Assembly (NCBI GenBank): GCA_021776015.1
Contig: JAJFGT010000158.1
Coordinates: 1-7,942, forward strand
Direction: 5' to 3'
From: Alphaproteobacteria bacterium
Lineage (GTDB): Bacteria > Pseudomonadota > Alphaproteobacteria > Micavibrionales > Micavibrionaceae
Length of the DNA: 7,942 nt
Below the pieces are notes generated by a model. That model saw only the letters and a list, made by a program, of their open reading frames with translations. It was not told where the DNA came from and made no database searches. Both the position numbers and the translations under genes were made by a program. Below are positions 5,539-7,942 of this stretch, piece by piece (position 1 is the first letter of the stretch; the number at the start of each line of letters is the position of its first letter).

Positions 5539-7320
5539 CTACAAATCCAGATATGAAACGGCTGATATAGGATCAACCTGGCCACTAATAACAAGATCAA
5601 TCAATCCTGCTTGCCGTGTATAACTTGTAACACCGTCCATATCTACAATCTCATTTACATTACGCGTCAATGCTTCGAAAATATGCCCTCTTTCTGAGGG
5701 TCCCAAAGAAATCATCAATGCATCTAATAAAAGAGTCCGTCCAGAAATTCCTGTTCGATTACACAATTCACAACCAGAACTATTATACCGACGTATCATA
5801 GTTTCCTCAGGAACATTAAAAAGACGTAAATCATCAGGAGAAAGAACATCGCCTATTCGTTCTCGAGCGGCACATGCTTGACAAAGAGTTTTGATTAATC
5901 GTTGATTCAAGATACATTTAACCTGCTGCGCAAGTGTAAAAGTAGAAGATCTTTCTCGCTCTGCTGGAATTAAAGATTTAAGACGTTCAAAGGTTTGCAA
6001 GGCTGTGTCTGCATGAACTGTTGAAATCACAGTGTGACCTGATTCTGCTGCCTTTAAAGATGTTTCAACAGTTGCACTATCACGAAGCTCCCCAATAATA
6101 ATATAGTCAGGATCATGTCGCATAGAGGCACGAATCAAATCAGAAAACTCCCCTCCTACCATACCGGGACGAACCTGCCACTGCGTGGCATAACGAAGCT
6201 CATATTCGATAGGGTCTTCAATTGTCAACACGTGGCGACGACGTCTATCAATCTCTTGAATACACGCATACATCGTCGTGGATTTCCCAGACCCAGTTGG
6301 ACCTGAGAGCATAATTAGCCCTCCTCCTCCTTTAATTTCAGGAGAAAGAAGCTTTTGAAGCATTGTTCCTACACCTTCATGGCGTTTAAAGAGCTCATTG
6401 AATCCTCGCAAAGCCGCTCTATCCAAAAGACGTAATGTAATTTTTTCACCGTCTTGTGCTTGAGGTCCTGCCGCAACACGAACATCAATGGTTCGTCCCT
6501 GCCACTTGAAACTAAAGCGTCCATCTTTAGGTGTTGTTCGATCTCCAAAGTTCATACCAGCATCACGCTTAAGAAGTGTTGTCAGCCGTGCCATTGAATC
6601 ATTAGGGAGGAGATGCATTGGTATCACATCACCATCGACCCTGTAACGAATCCAGTTTGGAGCATCTGGATCATTATCTTGAACTAAGTGAATATCGGAG
6701 GCTCTCATTTGCAGGGCCTCTGCAAGCATGTCTCGAACAAACTGATTAAGAAGTAATCCATTATCTGTATCGGATATCCATTCAGCAAGAGTCTTCTCAC
6801 AACGATCTGTTGAAAGATCATGAACAGTTTGTAATGTTCTTAAGAGTTCCTGACGATCCCAGACTTCGATTTCAAGCTGTTCAACATAAAAACCACTTCT
6901 ATTTGCAGCAGAAGTCAGAAGGTTTTTTTGCTTTTCATTCAATTCAGTTAAAGGGGCCACCTTCAAAATACCATCGGAAAGGCCAATCAAGTGGATGTTT
7001 AAAGGCAACCAATATTGAACAGGAAGCCTTGATCGAAGAGCATCTCCTGTCGCGGTATATTTGATACCTTCTTGTTCATCACTTTTCGTCGCTGCAACGG
7101 CTCCAGCTTGATCTAAAAGATATTCAACAGATAAAGATTTTCCCTGATTTAAAAAAAGATTTCTCTCTTTTTGTACCATATCTAAATATCGCTCACGTGT
7201 ATCATAAGCAATAAGACGGCGATCTATTTCTTTTCGTCGTTCATTTCCTGTCGGCGACCCTAAATTGACTTTCCGACGATCTGAGGATTCTCGCTGATTA
7301 TCTTCTGTCTTAGCATTCAT
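5539..7320 (-). CDS. GspE/PilB/PilQ-type secretion ATPase
   Basis: This 593-residue ATPase would power assembly of the pilus or pseudopilus from the cytoplasmic face. All core motifs are present: ASDIHL (207-212) and RVDG (227-230) of the N2 domain; Walker A GPTGSGKST (340-348); Asp box TIEDPIEY (366-373); Walker B IIIGELRD (407-414); His box SGHTVISTVHAD (427-438); and a zinc-type pair CQAC (480-483) and CELC (517-520), typical of GspE and PilB. Nothing suggests inactivity. The zinc site argues for an assembly ATPase, not a PilT retraction ATPase. The N-terminal 180 residues are unusual: a basic RR-rich start (residues 14-35), then a weakly conserved domain that I cannot assign to MshEN or N1E. 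The protein is about 90 residues longer than a typical GspE (about 500). The ATG at 7320 has an AGAG seven bases upstream; the gene lies 36 bases after the preceding gene. Confidence 0.95.
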   Translation of the reverse strand: MNAKTEDNQRESSDRRKVNLGSPTGNERRKEIDRRLIAYDTRERYLDMVQKERNLFLNQGKSLSVEYLLDQAGAVAATKSDEQEGIKYTATGDALRSRLPVQYWLPLNIHLIGLSDGILKVAPLTELNEKQKNLLTSAANRSGFYVEQLEIEVWDRQELLRTLQTVHDLSTDRCEKTLAEWISDTDNGLLLNQFVRDMLAEALQMRASDIHLVQDNDPDAPNWIRYRVDGDVIPMHLLPNDSMARLTTLLKRDAGMNFGDRTTPKDGRFSFKWQGRTIDVRVAAGPQAQDGEKITLRLLDRAALRGFNELFKRHEGVGTMLQKLLSPEIKGGGGLIMLSGPTGSGKSTTMYACIQEIDRRRRHVLTIEDPIEYELRYATQWQVRPGMVGGEFSDLIRASMRHDPDYIIIGELRDSATVETSLKAAESGHTVISTVHADTALQTFERLKSLIPAERERSSTFTLAQQVKCILNQRLIKTLCQACAARERIGDVLSPDDLRLFNVPEETMIRRYNSSGCELCNRTGISGRTLLLDALMISLGPSERGHIFEALTRNVNEIVDMDGVTSYTRQAGLIDLVISGQVDPISAVSYLDL

Positions 7321-7356
7321 TATTGGTCTCTATGGATCTATCAGTTATCTTTGGCA

Positions 7357-7941
7357 CTATTGACCACTTGTACTTTCTCCAGATGATGATGACACGCTAG
7401 AATCAGATGAAGACAAAGATCTATCAAAAAGAAGATTTACTTTATCTTCTCCATTTTTGAACTCAATACCTGTATGTTTCACAGTCACAGCCCATTCAAC
7501 ACCACCAATGACCACAGGAATGGAATTTTTAATAATACGGCTCCCTCCGGGACCTGAAATAATGGCTCTATTTTCAGAATGAGAGGTAATCATGAATCCT
7601 GACAAACTGTCTGTCTTCTTATAGCTACTACGAACGACGCCAGCATGCTCTACAATGGATTGAGAATCTTTACTAACAGCACGATTGGCACTTCCTCTGA
7701 CAGGAATAACTAAAATACCTCTTGCTCCATCATGCTCAACATGAAGATCGTCTAGAATAGATCCTTCTCGAACAGGAGTCCATCGAAGCGTCAAAGGACA
7801 GGCCTCAATAGGTCTAAGAAGAGTTCCTTCTTGGCAACCCTTGGCTAAAATAGACAATCCATTATCTGAACCAGAAAGAGATAAATCTTGAAGTTCTAAG
7901 TCTGCATCCCCCACATTCACAAGAGATAAAGAAATAGATGC
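7357..7941 (-). CDS. Envelope protein with Ig-like (choice-of-anchor D) and GspC/PilP-like domains, 5' end missing
   Basis: The reading frame stays open to the right edge. A GTG at 7920 looks like a possible start but falls inside a beta-strand (ASISLSLVNVGDADLEL), so the gene begins outside the window; 194 residues are visible. The first 85 or so match the Ig-like choice-of-anchor D/ASH pattern: NVGDADLEL, two cysteines about a dozen residues apart (GCQ and ACPL), a WTP turn and a final VIPVRGSA. The next region, roughly 100 to 168 counted from that GTG, reads SGFMITSHSENRAIISGPGG then a VVIGGVEW turn and GIEFKNG. This follows the pattern of the homology region of GspC and PilP, periplasmic links between inner-membrane parts and the secretin. 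The tail is a Ser-rich, probably disordered stretch (SSSDSSVSSSSGES). The gene precedes the ATPase gene by 36 bases. The domain assignments are by eye. Confidence 0.7.
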   Translation of the reverse strand, partial: ASISLSLVNVGDADLELQDLSLSGSDNGLSILAKGCQEGTLLRPIEACPLTLRWTPVREGSILDDLHVEHDGARGILVIPVRGSANRAVSKDSQSIVEHAGVVRSSYKKTDSLSGFMITSHSENRAIISGPGGSRIIKNSIPVVIGGVEWAVTVKHTGIEFKNGEDKVNLLFDRSLSSSDSSVSSSSGESTSGQ

Positions 7942-7942
7942 G

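Noticed and set aside
7918..7920. GTG as the start of the rightmost gene
   Set aside because: The frame is open to the edge and the residues before GTG (ASISLSL) continue the Ig-like strand, so the true start lies outside the window.

Overview
The window looks like AT-rich chromosome (roughly 40% GC by eye) from an alphaproteobacterium. The best phylogenetic hint is the YgfZ tail at the left edge. Its GEMRSS...GLAVL ending fits alphaproteobacterial YgfZ proteins as I remember them. The genus cannot be fixed from sequence alone; an AT-rich host-associated or predatory/epibiotic lineage is only a guess.

Layout. A truncated ygfZ lies on the + strand at positions 3-215. Everything else is on the - strand and reads right to left as one gene cluster. 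In transcription order it holds: (1) the end of an envelope protein with an Ig-like 'choice-of-anchor D' domain followed by a GspC/PilP-like region (7357 to the right edge); (2) a GspE/PilB/PilQ-type secretion ATPase (5539-7320); (3) a GspF/PilC/PilR-type inner-membrane platform protein (4297-5517); (4) a bitopic protein with a large predicted cytoplasmic domain, in the place of GspL or PilM/PilN (3218-4297); (5) a small bitopic protein shaped like GspM/PilO, starting at TTG (2584-3105); (6) three pilin-like proteins (1809-2528, 996-1727, 271-1002). The first and third pilin-like genes are about 91% identical at protein level and flank the unrelated middle one. Genes 2 to 4 are tightly packed (21-nt gap, then a TAATG junction). 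Weak AT-rich promoter candidates lie before genes 5 and 6, and a clear hairpin terminator lies inside the pilin cluster.

How it works together. The set is the inner-membrane motor, platform and clamp of a type IV pilus or type II secretion-like machine, plus its putative fibre subunits. The ATPase would power the GspF-like platform; the two bitopic proteins and the GspC/PilP-like protein would link it to the outer membrane. The three pilin-like proteins would form the fibre or pseudopilus. No secretin or prepilin peptidase is in the window; they may lie to the right or elsewhere. The order loosely recalls IncI plasmid thin-pilus loci (ATPase, then platform protein, then pilin). The accessory proteins do not match a standard system that I can name.

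Most notable points: all three pilin-like proteins lack the usual Glu at mature position +5; the duplicated pilin pair has a mosaic divergence pattern; the second copy has lost its ancestral ATG and appears to start through overlap with the preceding gene; and an Ig-like domain is fused to a GspC-like domain.
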